Shown here: positions 17,698 through 26,115 of the stretch, piece after piece
Position numbering within the stretch: the stretch's first letter is position 1
Layout: the number at the start of each line of letters is the position of its first letter
NCBI RefSeq assembly: GCF_019219095.1
Contig: NZ_JAHUWH010000001.1
Span: 806,001-870,000 of the forward strand
Source of the DNA: Acidovorax sp. sic0104
GTDB lineage: Bacteria; Pseudomonadota; Gammaproteobacteria; Burkholderiales; Burkholderiaceae_C
Reading direction: 5' to 3'
DNA length: 64,000 bases
The notes under the pieces: generated by a model
What the model was told of the DNA's origin: nothing
Databases searched by the model: none
What the model saw: the letters and a program-made list of their open reading frames with translations, nothing else
Translations under genes and position numbers: made by a program

Positions 17698-18267
17698 TCA
17701 GGCCGCCATGGCGGTGGGCTCGGCCCGCAGCGGTGCCGATGCAGAGCGCTGTGCGCTCGACGCGCCATTGGCAAACCCTGCTTCGATCTCGCCCGCCAAC
17801 TGGCCGCCCTCTTCCACCACGAGCTTGCCGTAGCGGATCTTGCCGTTGACCTTGCCCGAGCTGTAGATCACGAGCTTCTGGCGCACGGTGAGCGTGCCAT
17901 TGAACTCGCCGTGGATCTCGGCGATATCGATCTCTGCTGAGCCCCGGAAGGCGCCGTTCTCGGAGATCTGGATCACGCGGGAATCCATCGTCGCTTCGAC
18001 CGTGCCTTCAACCACCAGCGTGTCGCAATCGGTGATCTCGACACCCTTGAGCTTGATGTTGGGGCCGACAGTGAGCTTGCTGCCCGTGGTGTCGCTGGAG
18101 GACTTGGCCGCAGCGCCCGACAGGGACTGCGCATTGACTGCGCTGGAGGCTGCCGTGCCGGTCAGCCCGGCAGCGGTGGTCGGGTTGGGTGTGGAAGTGG
18201 TGGCGCTGTGGCGGGGTTGGAACGACTCGGGTTCACGCTTGCCAAAGAAGGGGTTTTGCACGGCCAT
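17698..18267 (-). CDS. Bactofilin-family protein
   Basis: 189 residues from the ATG at 18265-18267, which has AAGGAG 5 bp upstream; the frame extends eight codons further without support. After a Ser/Thr/Ala-rich tail of about 75 residues comes the bactofilin beta-helix: ITDCDTLVVEGTVEATMDS, then repeated GxxxGxI-type turns (SAEIDIAEIHGEFNGTL, GKVNGKIRYGKLVVEEGGQLAGEI). Bactofilins polymerise into membrane-associated filaments that organise cell-wall or envelope machinery. Here it stands alone, 205 bp from the amidohydrolase start. Confidence 0.9.
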   Translation of the reverse strand: MAVQNPFFGKREPESFQPRHSATTSTPNPTTAAGLTGTAASSAVNAQSLSGAAAKSSSDTTGSKLTVGPNIKLKGVEITDCDTLVVEGTVEATMDSRVIQISENGAFRGSAEIDIAEIHGEFNGTLTVRQKLVIYSSGKVNGKIRYGKLVVEEGGQLAGEIEAGFANGASSAQRSASAPLRAEPTAMAA

Positions 18268-18461
18268 CAGATCTCCTTGAAAAGAAGTCATCGTAGGGAC
18301 CGCGTGTAGGGAAAGATGCCTTCGTTACGCAAGAACCGTAACCAAACGGTTCTCTCGTTGCATGCACTTGCAAGCCTTGCGGGATCACACATCCGGACGC
18401 TGTGCAGGCCCGCAGCCGCGCACCGGTGCAAGCGGGGCGAGTTGCGCGCGCGCTCGCCCGC

Positions 18462-18968
18462 CTACGACACGATGTACGCCGCCGCTCCGGCCGACATGAT
18501 CTGCCCGTCCGGCCCCAGGAACTCCATGCGCGTGCTGGCCACGCGCGAGCCCAGGCGCAGCACGTTGGCGCGCAGCTCGAAATGGCTGCCGATGCCCGGG
18601 CGCAGGTAGTCGATGCGCAGGTCGATGGTGCCCAGCTTGGCGAAGCGGTGCAGGCGCTGGTCCGGCGGCTCGTCCAGGTGCTTGGCACCGATGGCCGCCA
18701 TCACGGCCAGGCCGCCCATGGCGTCAAGCCCCGCGCTGATCACGCCACCGTGAATGCGGTTGTATGCGTAGTGCCCCACCAGATCGGGCTTCATGTCGAT
18801 GCGGCCCGTCACGCCATCGGGCCGCAGGCTGGTGATCTTCAGGCCCAGCACCTGGTTGAACACGATCTTCTCTTCGAAGATGGCCTTGAGCCCGGCGATG
18901 AACTCGGGCTCGAATTCGCGCTGCTCATACGCAGGCGCGGCGGGACTGTGGGAAATGGACTTGCTCAT
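18462..18968 (-). CDS. PaaI-type hotdog thioesterase
   Basis: 168 residues. A hotdog fold is shown by HYAYNRIHGGVISAGLDAMG (helix with the catalytic Gly-Gly turn) and IDYLRPGIG. About 35 residues precede the domain. It probably hydrolyses acyl- or aryl-CoA esters in the cytoplasm. It is followed by the bactofilin gene and preceded by an enoyl-CoA hydratase on the same strand, with a short interspersed repeat between. Confidence 0.85.
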   Translation of the reverse strand: MSKSISHSPAAPAYEQREFEPEFIAGLKAIFEEKIVFNQVLGLKITSLRPDGVTGRIDMKPDLVGHYAYNRIHGGVISAGLDAMGGLAVMAAIGAKHLDEPPDQRLHRFAKLGTIDLRIDYLRPGIGSHFELRANVLRLGSRVASTRMEFLGPDGQIMSAGAAAYIVS

Positions 18969-19026
18969 GCGTCTCCTGGGCGGCTTTTGGTGTTGCGGGC
19001 TTTCAGCCTGCCAGGCTACCTGCGCC

Positions 19027-19086
19027 GAAATGCTACCAATTTTATAGCTGCCAGCGCTTTATCCGCAAGCGGTAGCAAGCATTTTT
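19027..19086. repeat. Short AT-containing interspersed repeat
   Basis: AATTTTATAGCTGCCAGCGC, a spacer, then GCGGTAGCAAGCATTTTTAT. It lies between a thioesterase gene and the stop codon of an enoyl-CoA hydratase gene. It belongs to the same family as 11215, 12972, 36396, 53915 and 58163. Confidence 0.65.
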
Positions 19087-19087
19087 A

Positions 19088-19885
19088 TCAAAACTTTCCG
19101 TGACGACCCTGCCCCTGGGTGAATCGGGCGGCGCCGCGCAGGGCCTCGGACAGGCATGTGCGCCCGCCAGCCCATTCACGCAGCAAGGCCTCCTGCAGCC
19201 CCAGGCCTTCGGCTGCCAGCGCACTCGATCGGTCTGCGCGCAGCGTGGCTTGCGGGAACGCGGCAATCTCGCGCGCCAGCGCCATGGCGGCCTGCAGCGC
19301 CTGGCCGCCGGGCACCACGCGGTTGCACAGCCCAATGCGCAGCGCTTCGGCGGCCTCTACCTTGCGCCCCGTGAGGATCAGGTCCAGCGCATGCGACAGG
19401 CCCACGAGGCGCGGCAGCCGCACCGTGCCTCCGTCGATCAGCGGCACGCCGAAGCGCCGGCAGAACACACCGAAGTACGCGTCTTCTTCCATCACCCGCA
19501 GATCGCACCACAGTGCCAGCTCCATGCCGCCGGCCACGGCCGCACCGCTGATGGCGGCGATCACCGGCTTGGACAGGAGCAGGCGGCTGGGGCCCATGGG
19601 CCCGGGCGGCTCCACGGCGGCGGCGGTGAAGTCAAGGGACTGCGCCAGCGCCTCGGGCGACACTCCATCGGCCAGCATGCGCGCACCTGACTGCAGGTCC
19701 CAACCTGCGCAGAAGTGCCCGCCCGCGCCGTTGAACACCGCCACGTCGGCCGCATCGTCATGCTCGAACGCGACGAAAGCCGCGTGCAGTGCCTGCGCGG
19801 TAGCGGCGTCCACGGCGTTGCGTACATCGGGGCGGTGCAATGTCACCAGCGTGACACGGTCTTGCGTCTGAACCTCTACGGACAT
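19088..19885 (-). CDS. Enoyl-CoA hydratase/isomerase-family protein
   Basis: 265 residues with the crotonase fold. The oxyanion-hole segments are GAGGHFCAGWDL and ISGAAVAGGMELALWCDLRV. The usual second catalytic Glu region reads FCRRFGVPLIDGGTVRLPRL, so the standard hydratase Glu pair is altered (Asp in LIDGG). It may be an isomerase, hydrolase or lyase rather than a classical hydratase. It is divergent from livH across 219 bp. Substrate unassigned. Confidence 0.85.
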   Translation of the reverse strand: MSVEVQTQDRVTLVTLHRPDVRNAVDAATAQALHAAFVAFEHDDAADVAVFNGAGGHFCAGWDLQSGARMLADGVSPEALAQSLDFTAAAVEPPGPMGPSRLLLSKPVIAAISGAAVAGGMELALWCDLRVMEEDAYFGVFCRRFGVPLIDGGTVRLPRLVGLSHALDLILTGRKVEAAEALRIGLCNRVVPGGQALQAAMALAREIAAFPQATLRADRSSALAAEGLGLQEALLREWAGGRTCLSEALRGAARFTQGQGRHGKF

Positions 19886-20056
19886 GCAGTTCTCCTGTGG
19901 CCCGGCGCTGCGGCACCCCGACGTTATTCCTATTGCGCAGGGTGCGGTGCTGCGTCAATATCCGCCGCGACCTGCAGCGCACTGGAGCCTGGCTCCTGCC
20001 AGCACCGCACCATCAGGGTTAGCCCCGAGTGCAGTGCGCCCCATGCGCAGGCAGCA

Positions 20057-20090
20057 TTATTTATGCAAAGCAATCGCTTTGTAAAAATAT
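20057..20090. promoter_or_regulatory. 34-bp operator-like dyad before livH
   Basis: The pattern is TTATTTATG-CAAAGCAATCGCTTTG-TAAAAATAT, with GCTTTG pairing against CAAAGC and AT-rich outer arms. It aligns without gaps to the dyad before the TetR gene (44417-44450) and sits 14 bp upstream of the livH GTG. It is probably a repressor site for the same regulator. Confidence 0.65.
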
Positions 20091-20104
20091 TCTGGAGACC
20101 CAGG

Positions 20105-20980
20105 GTGCAATTTGTCCAACTGTTGGTCAGCGGCGTTTCGCAGGGATGCATCTACGGGCTGATCGCGTTGGGCTTCGTGCTCATCTACAAGGCCACGGAG
20201 ACCGTGAGCTTCGCGCAGGGCGAACTCATGATGCTGGGCGCCTTCTGCGGCCTGGCGCTCATGACGGTGCTGGGCTTTCCCTTCTGGGTGGCGGTGCTGG
20301 CGAGCATCGCGGCCATGGGGCTGTTCGGCACGGTGCTCGAACGCGCGGTGATCCGCCCCATACTCGGCCAGCCTGCGTTCTCCATCGTCATGCTGACCAT
20401 CGGCATAGGCTACGTGCTGCGCGGCCTGGTGACCATGATCCCCAACATCGGCACCGAGACGCACACCCTGCCCGTTCCGTACAAGGACATGTCCTTTCGC
20501 CTGGGCGCGCTGGTGCTCAACGCCGAGCAGCTGGTGGTGATCGGCGCCACCGCCGTGCTGTGCGTGGTGCTGTTCGCGATGTTCCGCTACAGCAAGCTCG
20601 GTATCGCCATGCAGGCCTCGTCGCAGAACCAGCTGGCCGCCTACTACATGGGCATTCCGGTGCAGCGGCTCAACGGCCTGGCTTGGGGCCTGGCCGCCGC
20701 CGTGGCGGCGGTGGCAGGCCTGCTGCTGGCGCCCATTACCTTCGTGCATGCCAACATGGGGCTGATCGGCCTCAAGGCCTTCCCGGCCGCTGTGGTGGGC
20801 GGCTTTGGCAGCCTGCCCGGCGCCATCGTGGGGGGTCTGGTCATCGGCATCGTCGAGTCGCTATCGGGCTTCTATCTGCCCGACGGCTTCAAGGACACGG
20901 CGGCGTACATCGTGGTGCTGATCATGCTGATGGTCAAACCCAACGGTCTCTTTGGCGAAAAGCTGCGCAAGAAGGTGTGA
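20105..20980 (+). CDS. livH: Branched-chain amino-acid-type ABC permease LivH
   Basis: 291 residues from a GTG at 20105 with GGAG 8-11 bp upstream; a long open frame further upstream is not coding. The multi-helix membrane protein has LivH landmarks: GVSQGCIYGLIALGFVLIYK at the N-terminus and AAVVGGFGSLPGAIVGGLVIG near the end. It is the first gene of livH-livM-livG-livF-acyl-CoA ligase. A 34-bp operator-like dyad ends 14 bp before the start. Transport of an organic or aromatic acid rather than leucine is plausible given the ligase in the operon. Confidence 0.92.
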   Translation: MQFVQLLVSGVSQGCIYGLIALGFVLIYKATETVSFAQGELMMLGAFCGLALMTVLGFPFWVAVLASIAAMGLFGTVLERAVIRPILGQPAFSIVMLTIGIGYVLRGLVTMIPNIGTETHTLPVPYKDMSFRLGALVLNAEQLVVIGATAVLCVVLFAMFRYSKLGIAMQASSQNQLAAYYMGIPVQRLNGLAWGLAAAVAAVAGLLLAPITFVHANMGLIGLKAFPAAVVGGFGSLPGAIVGGLVIGIVESLSGFYLPDGFKDTAAYIVVLIMLMVKPNGLFGEKLRKKV

Positions 20981-20984
20981 CCGC

Positions 20985-22061
20985 ATGAGATTCATCTTCA
21001 AGACCAGCTACGAACAAGACCTGCGCCTGGCCAAACATGGCGGCCATGTGTTCTGGTACAGCCTGTTGTGCCTGGCGCTCATCGCAGCGCCCTGGGTCGC
21101 GCCCGAATACTGGCTGGCGCAGCTCACTTTCGTGCTGATCTACGCCATCGTGGGCCTGGGTCTCATGCTGCTGGCGGGCTTCACCGGGCTGTTCTCGTTG
21201 GGGCACGCGGCCTTTCTGGGGGTTGGGGCGTACACGCAGGCGGTGCTCACGGGCATGGGCTGGCCGTTTGCGCTGTCGCTGGCCTGCGCGGCGGGGCTGT
21301 CGGCCGCCGTGGGCGTGGTGGTGGGTCTGCCGGCGCTGCGCGTCAAGGGCATCTACCTGGGCATGGCCACGCTGTCGTTCGGATTCATCGTCGAGGAAGT
21401 GTTTGCACGCTGGGAGTCGGTGACGGGCGGCAACTCCGGCAAGCACCTGGTGCCGCCGCAGATGTTCGGGTACTCGTTCGAGTCCACCGAGTCGTTCTAC
21501 TTCCTGTGCTTGGGTGTTGCTGTGGTCAGCACGCTGGCCATCCTGAACCTGCTGCGCTCGCCCACGGGGCGGGCCTTCGTGGCGATCCGCGACTCGGAGA
21601 TATCGGCGCAGAGCATGGGCATTCACCTGGCGCGCTACAAGACCCTTTCGTTCTCGCTCTCGGCGGCGCTGGCCGGCGTGGGCGGCGCGCTGTATGCGCA
21701 CAAGCTGCAGTTCATCTCGCCGGACCAGTTCAACATCCTGCAGTCCATCGACCTGCTGCTCATGATCGTGATCGGCGGCCTGGGCTCGGTGCACGGCGCC
21801 TTCCTGGGCGCCATCTTCCTGATCTCCATGCCCCAGCTGATCTCGCTCTCCAAGGACTGGCTGCCCGCCGCCATCGGCCAGGCGCCGGGACTGCAGGCCG
21901 TGGTGTACGGCGCGGTGCTGATCGCCTTCGTGCTGTTCGAGCCCATGGGCCTCTACGGCCGTTGGCTCAAGGTGCGCACCTGGCTGCAGATGTTCCCGTT
22001 CTACCGCAAGGGGATGTTCAAGCGACAAAAAACGTTCCAGAAGTCGGACAGGCTGAAATGA
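20985..22061 (+). CDS. livM: Branched-chain amino-acid-type ABC permease LivM
   Basis: 358 residues from the ATG at 20985, four bases after the livH stop. It has about ten helices. LivM motifs are LMLLAGFTGLFSLGHAAFLGVGAY, LPALRVKGIYLGMATL and LLMIVIGGLGSVHGAFLGA. A short cytoplasmic C-terminal tail is Lys-rich. It pairs with LivH to form the inner-membrane channel. Confidence 0.93.
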   Translation: MRFIFKTSYEQDLRLAKHGGHVFWYSLLCLALIAAPWVAPEYWLAQLTFVLIYAIVGLGLMLLAGFTGLFSLGHAAFLGVGAYTQAVLTGMGWPFALSLACAAGLSAAVGVVVGLPALRVKGIYLGMATLSFGFIVEEVFARWESVTGGNSGKHLVPPQMFGYSFESTESFYFLCLGVAVVSTLAILNLLRSPTGRAFVAIRDSEISAQSMGIHLARYKTLSFSLSAALAGVGGALYAHKLQFISPDQFNILQSIDLLLMIVIGGLGSVHGAFLGAIFLISMPQLISLSKDWLPAAIGQAPGLQAVVYGAVLIAFVLFEPMGLYGRWLKVRTWLQMFPFYRKGMFKRQKTFQKSDRLK

Positions 22062-22088
22062 AACACCCCCTGAGTCGCTTCGCGCCTT

Positions 22089-22126
22089 CCCCCTCTCTCG
22101 CATTGCTGCGCAATGCGGGAGGGGGA
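22089..22126. repeat. Hairpin in the livM-livG spacer
   Basis: The 157-bp spacer contains CGCATTGC-TGC-GCAATGCG (22099-22117) flanked by C- and G-runs that extend the stem. Its GC-rich flanks (cccccggtgcgg, ggggcggccc) resemble the interspersed repeats at 3374 and 14093. With no T-run it is not a terminator. It may protect or process the livHM message. Confidence 0.6.
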
Positions 22127-22218
22127 CGCCCCCGGTGCGGCGGGGCGGCCCTTGCACGGAGGCACTGGCTTGGGCCGAGCGCGGTGAACGCCTGTGCATC
22201 AGTGAAATGGATGGCTGA

Positions 22219-23082
22219 ATGACCAACGCTGCTTTGCCCATGAACGGCAGGGACATTCTGCTCAGTGCCCAGAACCTCAGCGTGCGCTTCGGCGGCGTGC
22301 TGGCGGTCAACAACGTGAGCTTCGACGTACGGCGTGGCGAGGTGTTCACCCTCATCGGCCCCAACGGTGCGGGCAAGACCACGGTGTTCAACCTCATCAG
22401 CCGCATCTACACGCCCACCACCGGCACCATCGCCTACGCCGGCCCGGGGGGCGCCATGCTGCCGCTGACCGACCAGCCGCCCCACAAGGTGGCAGGCCTG
22501 GGGATAGCGCGCACCTTCCAGAACATCGAGCTCTTCGAGCACGCGAGCGTGCTGCACAACCTGCTGATCGGCCGCCACACGCAGCAGCACAGCAGCCTGT
22601 GGGCCGAGATGTTCTTCACCCGCAAGGTCCGCGAAGGCGAGATTCTGGCGCGCGAAAAGGCCGAGCAGGTCATCGACTTCCTGGACCTGCAGCACTACCG
22701 CGACACCATGGTGGCCGGCCTGCCGTACGGCGTGCGCAAGGTGGTCGAGCTGGCCCGCGCCCTGTGCACCGAGCCCCAGCTGCTGCTGCTCGACGAGCCT
22801 TCGTCGGGCCTGAACGTGGAAGAAACCGACGACATGGCCTTCTGGATCCAGGACATCCAGCACGAACTGGGCATCACGGTGCTGATGGTGGAGCACGACA
22901 TGTCGCTGGTCTCCAAGGTGTCCGACCGCGTGCTGGCCATGAACCAGGGCGAGGTGGTCGCCATGGGCACGCCGCGCGAGGTGCAGTCGCACCCCGGCGT
23001 CATCGAGGCCTACCTGGGCACCATCGACGATGTGAGCAACCTGCGCCGCCCGGCAGGGTCCAGCCAGGGAGTGCGGGCATGA
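22219..23082 (+). CDS. livG: ABC transporter ATP-binding protein LivG
   Basis: 287 residues. Walker A is GPNGAGKTT. The LivG Q-loop region reads GIARTFQNIELF. Because the signature is VRKVVELARAL rather than a canonical LSGGQ, it fits the degenerate LivG pattern. Walker B is LLLLDEPSSGLN and the H-loop LMVEHDM. It powers LivHM together with LivF. It is separated from livM by a 157-bp hairpin-bearing spacer and overlaps livF by four bases. Confidence 0.92.
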   Translation: MTNAALPMNGRDILLSAQNLSVRFGGVLAVNNVSFDVRRGEVFTLIGPNGAGKTTVFNLISRIYTPTTGTIAYAGPGGAMLPLTDQPPHKVAGLGIARTFQNIELFEHASVLHNLLIGRHTQQHSSLWAEMFFTRKVREGEILAREKAEQVIDFLDLQHYRDTMVAGLPYGVRKVVELARALCTEPQLLLLDEPSSGLNVEETDDMAFWIQDIQHELGITVLMVEHDMSLVSKVSDRVLAMNQGEVVAMGTPREVQSHPGVIEAYLGTIDDVSNLRRPAGSSQGVRA

Positions 23083-23894
23083 GCGCCGTGCTGACCGCCA
23101 CCGCCGCGCCTCCCGCAACGGCCGACCAGCCCCTGCTGCGCCTGCAGAACGTGGAAAGCGCCTACGGCCCCATCAAGGCCATCCGGGGCGTGAGCCTGCA
23201 GGTGCGGCGCGGCGAGATCGCGGCCGTGCTGGGCAGCAACGGCGCGGGCAAGACCACCATCCTCAAGACCATCAGCGGCATCATCGATCCGCGCAAGGGC
23301 TCCATCGAATTCCAGGGCCAGGACATCACCGCCCGCGACCCGGCCGCCATCGTGCGCAAGGGCCTGATGCACGTGCCCGAAGGGCGCGAGGTGTTCCCCC
23401 TGCTGTCGGTGCGCGACAACCTGCTGATGGGCGCCTACACCCGCGGCGATGGCGACGCGGTGGCGCGCGACATCGAGACGGTGTTCGGCTACTTCCCCAT
23501 CCTGCGCGAGCGCGCCGGCCAGGACGCTGGCCTGCTCTCGGGCGGCCAGCAGCAGATGCTGGCCATCTCACGCGCTCTCATGGCTGCACCGGAATTGATC
23601 CTGCTGGACGAGCCCAGCCTGGGCCTCTCCCCGAAGCTCACCAAGGAGATCTTCGAGATCGTGGTGCGCATCAACCGAGAGCGCGGCACCACCATCCTGC
23701 TGGTGGAGCAGAACGCCAACATGGCGCTCAACGCATCGGACTACGGCTACGTGCTGGAGAACGGCCGCATCGTGATGGAAGACAGCTGCGAGCGCCTGCG
23801 CGAGAAGGACGACATCAAGGAGTTCTATCTGGGCATGAAGGACGAAGGCGTGCGTGGTGAGCGGCGGTGGAAAAAGAAAAAGACCTGGAGATGA
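23079..23894 (+). CDS. livF: ABC transporter ATP-binding protein LivF
   Basis: 271 residues from an ATG overlapping the livG stop (ATGA). Walker A GSNGAGKTT, signature LSGGQQQMLAISRAL, Walker B LILLDEPSLGLSP and the H-loop equivalent LLVEQN match LivF. The C-terminus (DEGVRGERRWKKKKTWR) is a basic extension of about 15 residues beyond the family norm. It ends 6 bp before the acyl-CoA ligase start. Confidence 0.92.
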   Translation: MSAVLTATAAPPATADQPLLRLQNVESAYGPIKAIRGVSLQVRRGEIAAVLGSNGAGKTTILKTISGIIDPRKGSIEFQGQDITARDPAAIVRKGLMHVPEGREVFPLLSVRDNLLMGAYTRGDGDAVARDIETVFGYFPILRERAGQDAGLLSGGQQQMLAISRALMAAPELILLDEPSLGLSPKLTKEIFEIVVRINRERGTTILLVEQNANMALNASDYGYVLENGRIVMEDSCERLREKDDIKEFYLGMKDEGVRGERRWKKKKTWR

Positions 23895-23900
23895 GCTCAC

Positions 23901-25757
23901 ATGTCTAACCTCTGGGACCTCGATCACATCCAGCCCGCCGGCACCGACGTGCTGGCCGGCAGCACCATCTCCGCCATGTTCTGGAACGCCGTGGCTCTGC
24001 GCGGCTCCAACGTGTGGATGCGGCAAAAGGAGCTGGGCATCTGGAAGAGCTGGACCTGGGACCAGACCGCCGAGGCCGTGCGCGACATCGCGGGCGGACT
24101 CATGGCCCTGGGCTTTGCGCGCGGAGACTGCGCGTCCATCCTGTCCAGCACCAACATCGAATGGGTGCTGGCCGACCTGGCCGTGCTCAGCTGCGGCGGC
24201 GTGGCCAACGGCATCTACCCCACCGATGCGGCCGCGCAGGTGCACTACCTGAGCGAGGATTCCGCCACCACGGTGTTGTTCGTCGAGGACGACGAGCAGC
24301 TCGACAAGGCACTGGAGGTGCGCGCCAGCCTGCCGCTGCTGCGCAAGATCGTCGTGTTCGACATGGAAGGCCTGCGCGGTTTGCAGGACCCTGGCGTCAT
24401 CAGCCTGGCCGCACTGCGCGAGCTGGGCCGCGACTGGAACCAGCAGAACCCCGACGCACTCATGCGCCGCGTGCAGTCGTGCCAGCCCGAAGACGTGGCC
24501 ATCCTCGTCTACACCTCGGGCACCACCGGCAAGCCCAAGGGCGCCATGCACACGCACGCCGCGCTGACCTACACCGTGCGCGGCTACAACACGCTGATTT
24601 CGCGCACCGAGGACGACGAGGCCATGTGCTTCCTGCCCCTGTGCCACATTGCCGAGCGCATGGGCGGCGAGTACTTTTCGCTCTACACCGGCTCGCGCCT
24701 GAACTTCGTCGAGAACCCCGACACCGTGCCCGAGAATGTGCGCGAGATCGCGCCCACCGTGTTCACCGCCGTGCCGCGAGTGTGGGAGAAGTTCTACTCG
24801 GGCGTGATGATCGCGCTCAAGGAATCGACGCGGCTGCAGCAGGCGGCCTACGCCTGGTCCATCGGCGTGGGCACGCGCATTGCCGACAAGGTGCTGGCGG
24901 GCGAGGACGTGGGCAGTGGGCTCAAGCTGCAGTTTCACATCGCCCGCCTCCTCGCACTCAACAACGTGCGCAAGCTCATCGGCATCCACCGCGCGCGTTT
25001 TCTCGTCACGGGCGCTGCGCCCATATCGCCCGAGCTGGTGAAGTGGTACCTGGCGCTGGGCGTGCCGATGCTGGAGGTCTGGGGCATGACCGAGACCTGC
25101 GGCGCCGCCACCGGCGTGCCGGCCAGCCGGATCAAGCCCGGCTCCATCGGCCCTGCGGCCGCCTACAACGAAGTGCGCATCGACCCCGCCACCGGCGAGA
25201 TCCTGGTGCGCGGCCCCAACGTCTTCAAGGGCTACCTCAACCTGCCAGAGAAGACGGCGGAGACCATCGACGCCGATGGCTGGCTGCACACGGGCGACGT
25301 GGGCAACATCGATGCCGACGGCTACCTGCGCATCACCGACCGCATGAAGGACATCATCATCACGGCCGGCGGCAAGAACATCACGCCCAGCGAGCTGGAG
25401 AACGAGCTCAAGTTCAGCCCCTACGTGACGGACGCGGTCGTCATCGGCGACAAGCTGCCGTATCTGACGGTGATCATCATGATCGACCAGGAGAACGTCG
25501 AGAAGTTCGCGCAGGACAACGACGTGCCGTTTTCCAACTACGCCAGCCTGACACGCGCGCGCGAGGTGCAGGACCTGATCCAGGCCGAGATCGACCGCGT
25601 GAACACACAGTTCGCCCGCGTGGAGCAGATCAAGAGGTTCTTTCTGCTTGACACCCAGCTCACGGCGGAAGACGAAGAACTCACGCCGACCATGAAGCTC
25701 AAGCGCAAGCTGGTGCAGCAGAAGTACGCGGCGCAGATCGAGGCGATGTACCGGTAG
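23901..25757 (+). CDS. AMP-forming acyl-CoA ligase (FadD15-like long type)
   Basis: 618 residues of the ANL superfamily. The ATP-binding P-loop is YTSGTTGKPKG (204-214). Later motifs are WGMTETCGA, GWLHTGDVG, DRMKDIIITAGGKNI and TPTMKLKRK with the C-terminal catalytic lysine. The architecture matches eukaryotic-type long-chain acyl-CoA synthetases. It is 6 bp after livF and clearly in the liv operon, so the imported compound is probably a carboxylic acid activated on entry. The exact substrate (fatty, aromatic or isoprenoid acid) is unknown. Confidence 0.9.
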   Translation: MSNLWDLDHIQPAGTDVLAGSTISAMFWNAVALRGSNVWMRQKELGIWKSWTWDQTAEAVRDIAGGLMALGFARGDCASILSSTNIEWVLADLAVLSCGGVANGIYPTDAAAQVHYLSEDSATTVLFVEDDEQLDKALEVRASLPLLRKIVVFDMEGLRGLQDPGVISLAALRELGRDWNQQNPDALMRRVQSCQPEDVAILVYTSGTTGKPKGAMHTHAALTYTVRGYNTLISRTEDDEAMCFLPLCHIAERMGGEYFSLYTGSRLNFVENPDTVPENVREIAPTVFTAVPRVWEKFYSGVMIALKESTRLQQAAYAWSIGVGTRIADKVLAGEDVGSGLKLQFHIARLLALNNVRKLIGIHRARFLVTGAAPISPELVKWYLALGVPMLEVWGMTETCGAATGVPASRIKPGSIGPAAAYNEVRIDPATGEILVRGPNVFKGYLNLPEKTAETIDADGWLHTGDVGNIDADGYLRITDRMKDIIITAGGKNITPSELENELKFSPYVTDAVVIGDKLPYLTVIIMIDQENVEKFAQDNDVPFSNYASLTRAREVQDLIQAEIDRVNTQFARVEQIKRFFLLDTQLTAEDEELTPTMKLKRKLVQQKYAAQIEAMYR

Positions 25758-25762
25758 GGGCG

Positions 25763-26004
25763 GCCTTCGACAGGCTCAGGCTGAAAGGGTGGGGGTTGCG
25801 GGTTGGTGCATTGAGCCCGAAGACCGTGCAATCCCCCCACCGTTCGGGCTGAGCTTGTCGAAGCCTGGGCCCATTGCGCAGCGGGCCCCCGGCCTCCGGG
25901 CCTTCGACAAGCTCAGGCGGAACGGGACATGTGGGAGGCATCGGGAATGCGGCGGTGCGCTTGCGAGCACACCCCCGACCGTTCGGGCTGAGCCTGTCGA
26001 AGCC
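25763..26004. repeat. Cluster of four interspersed 26-bp repeats
   Basis: The 358-bp gap between the ligase and the LivK-like gene holds four copies of the repeat with core GGGCTGAGCTTGTCGAAG: at 25763-25788 (minus), 25840-25865 (plus), 25900-25925 (minus) and 25979-26004 (plus). The alternating orientation means successive pairs can form hairpins. No gene was seen here. Confidence 0.85.
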
Positions 26005-26115
26005 AGGGCGCATCGCCACCCAGGCCCGCTCCAGATAGGGAAAGTGCTGGTGCCCCACCCCGGGCATCGTTCTATAACGAGCGATCGTGTTCGATCCAAC
26101 CGAAGGAGACGTGCC

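Noticed and set aside
19715-20104. N-terminal extension of the livH frame
   Set aside because: It is antisense to the start of the hydratase gene, contains the operator dyad, and the GTG at 20105 has the ribosome-binding site and the expected length.
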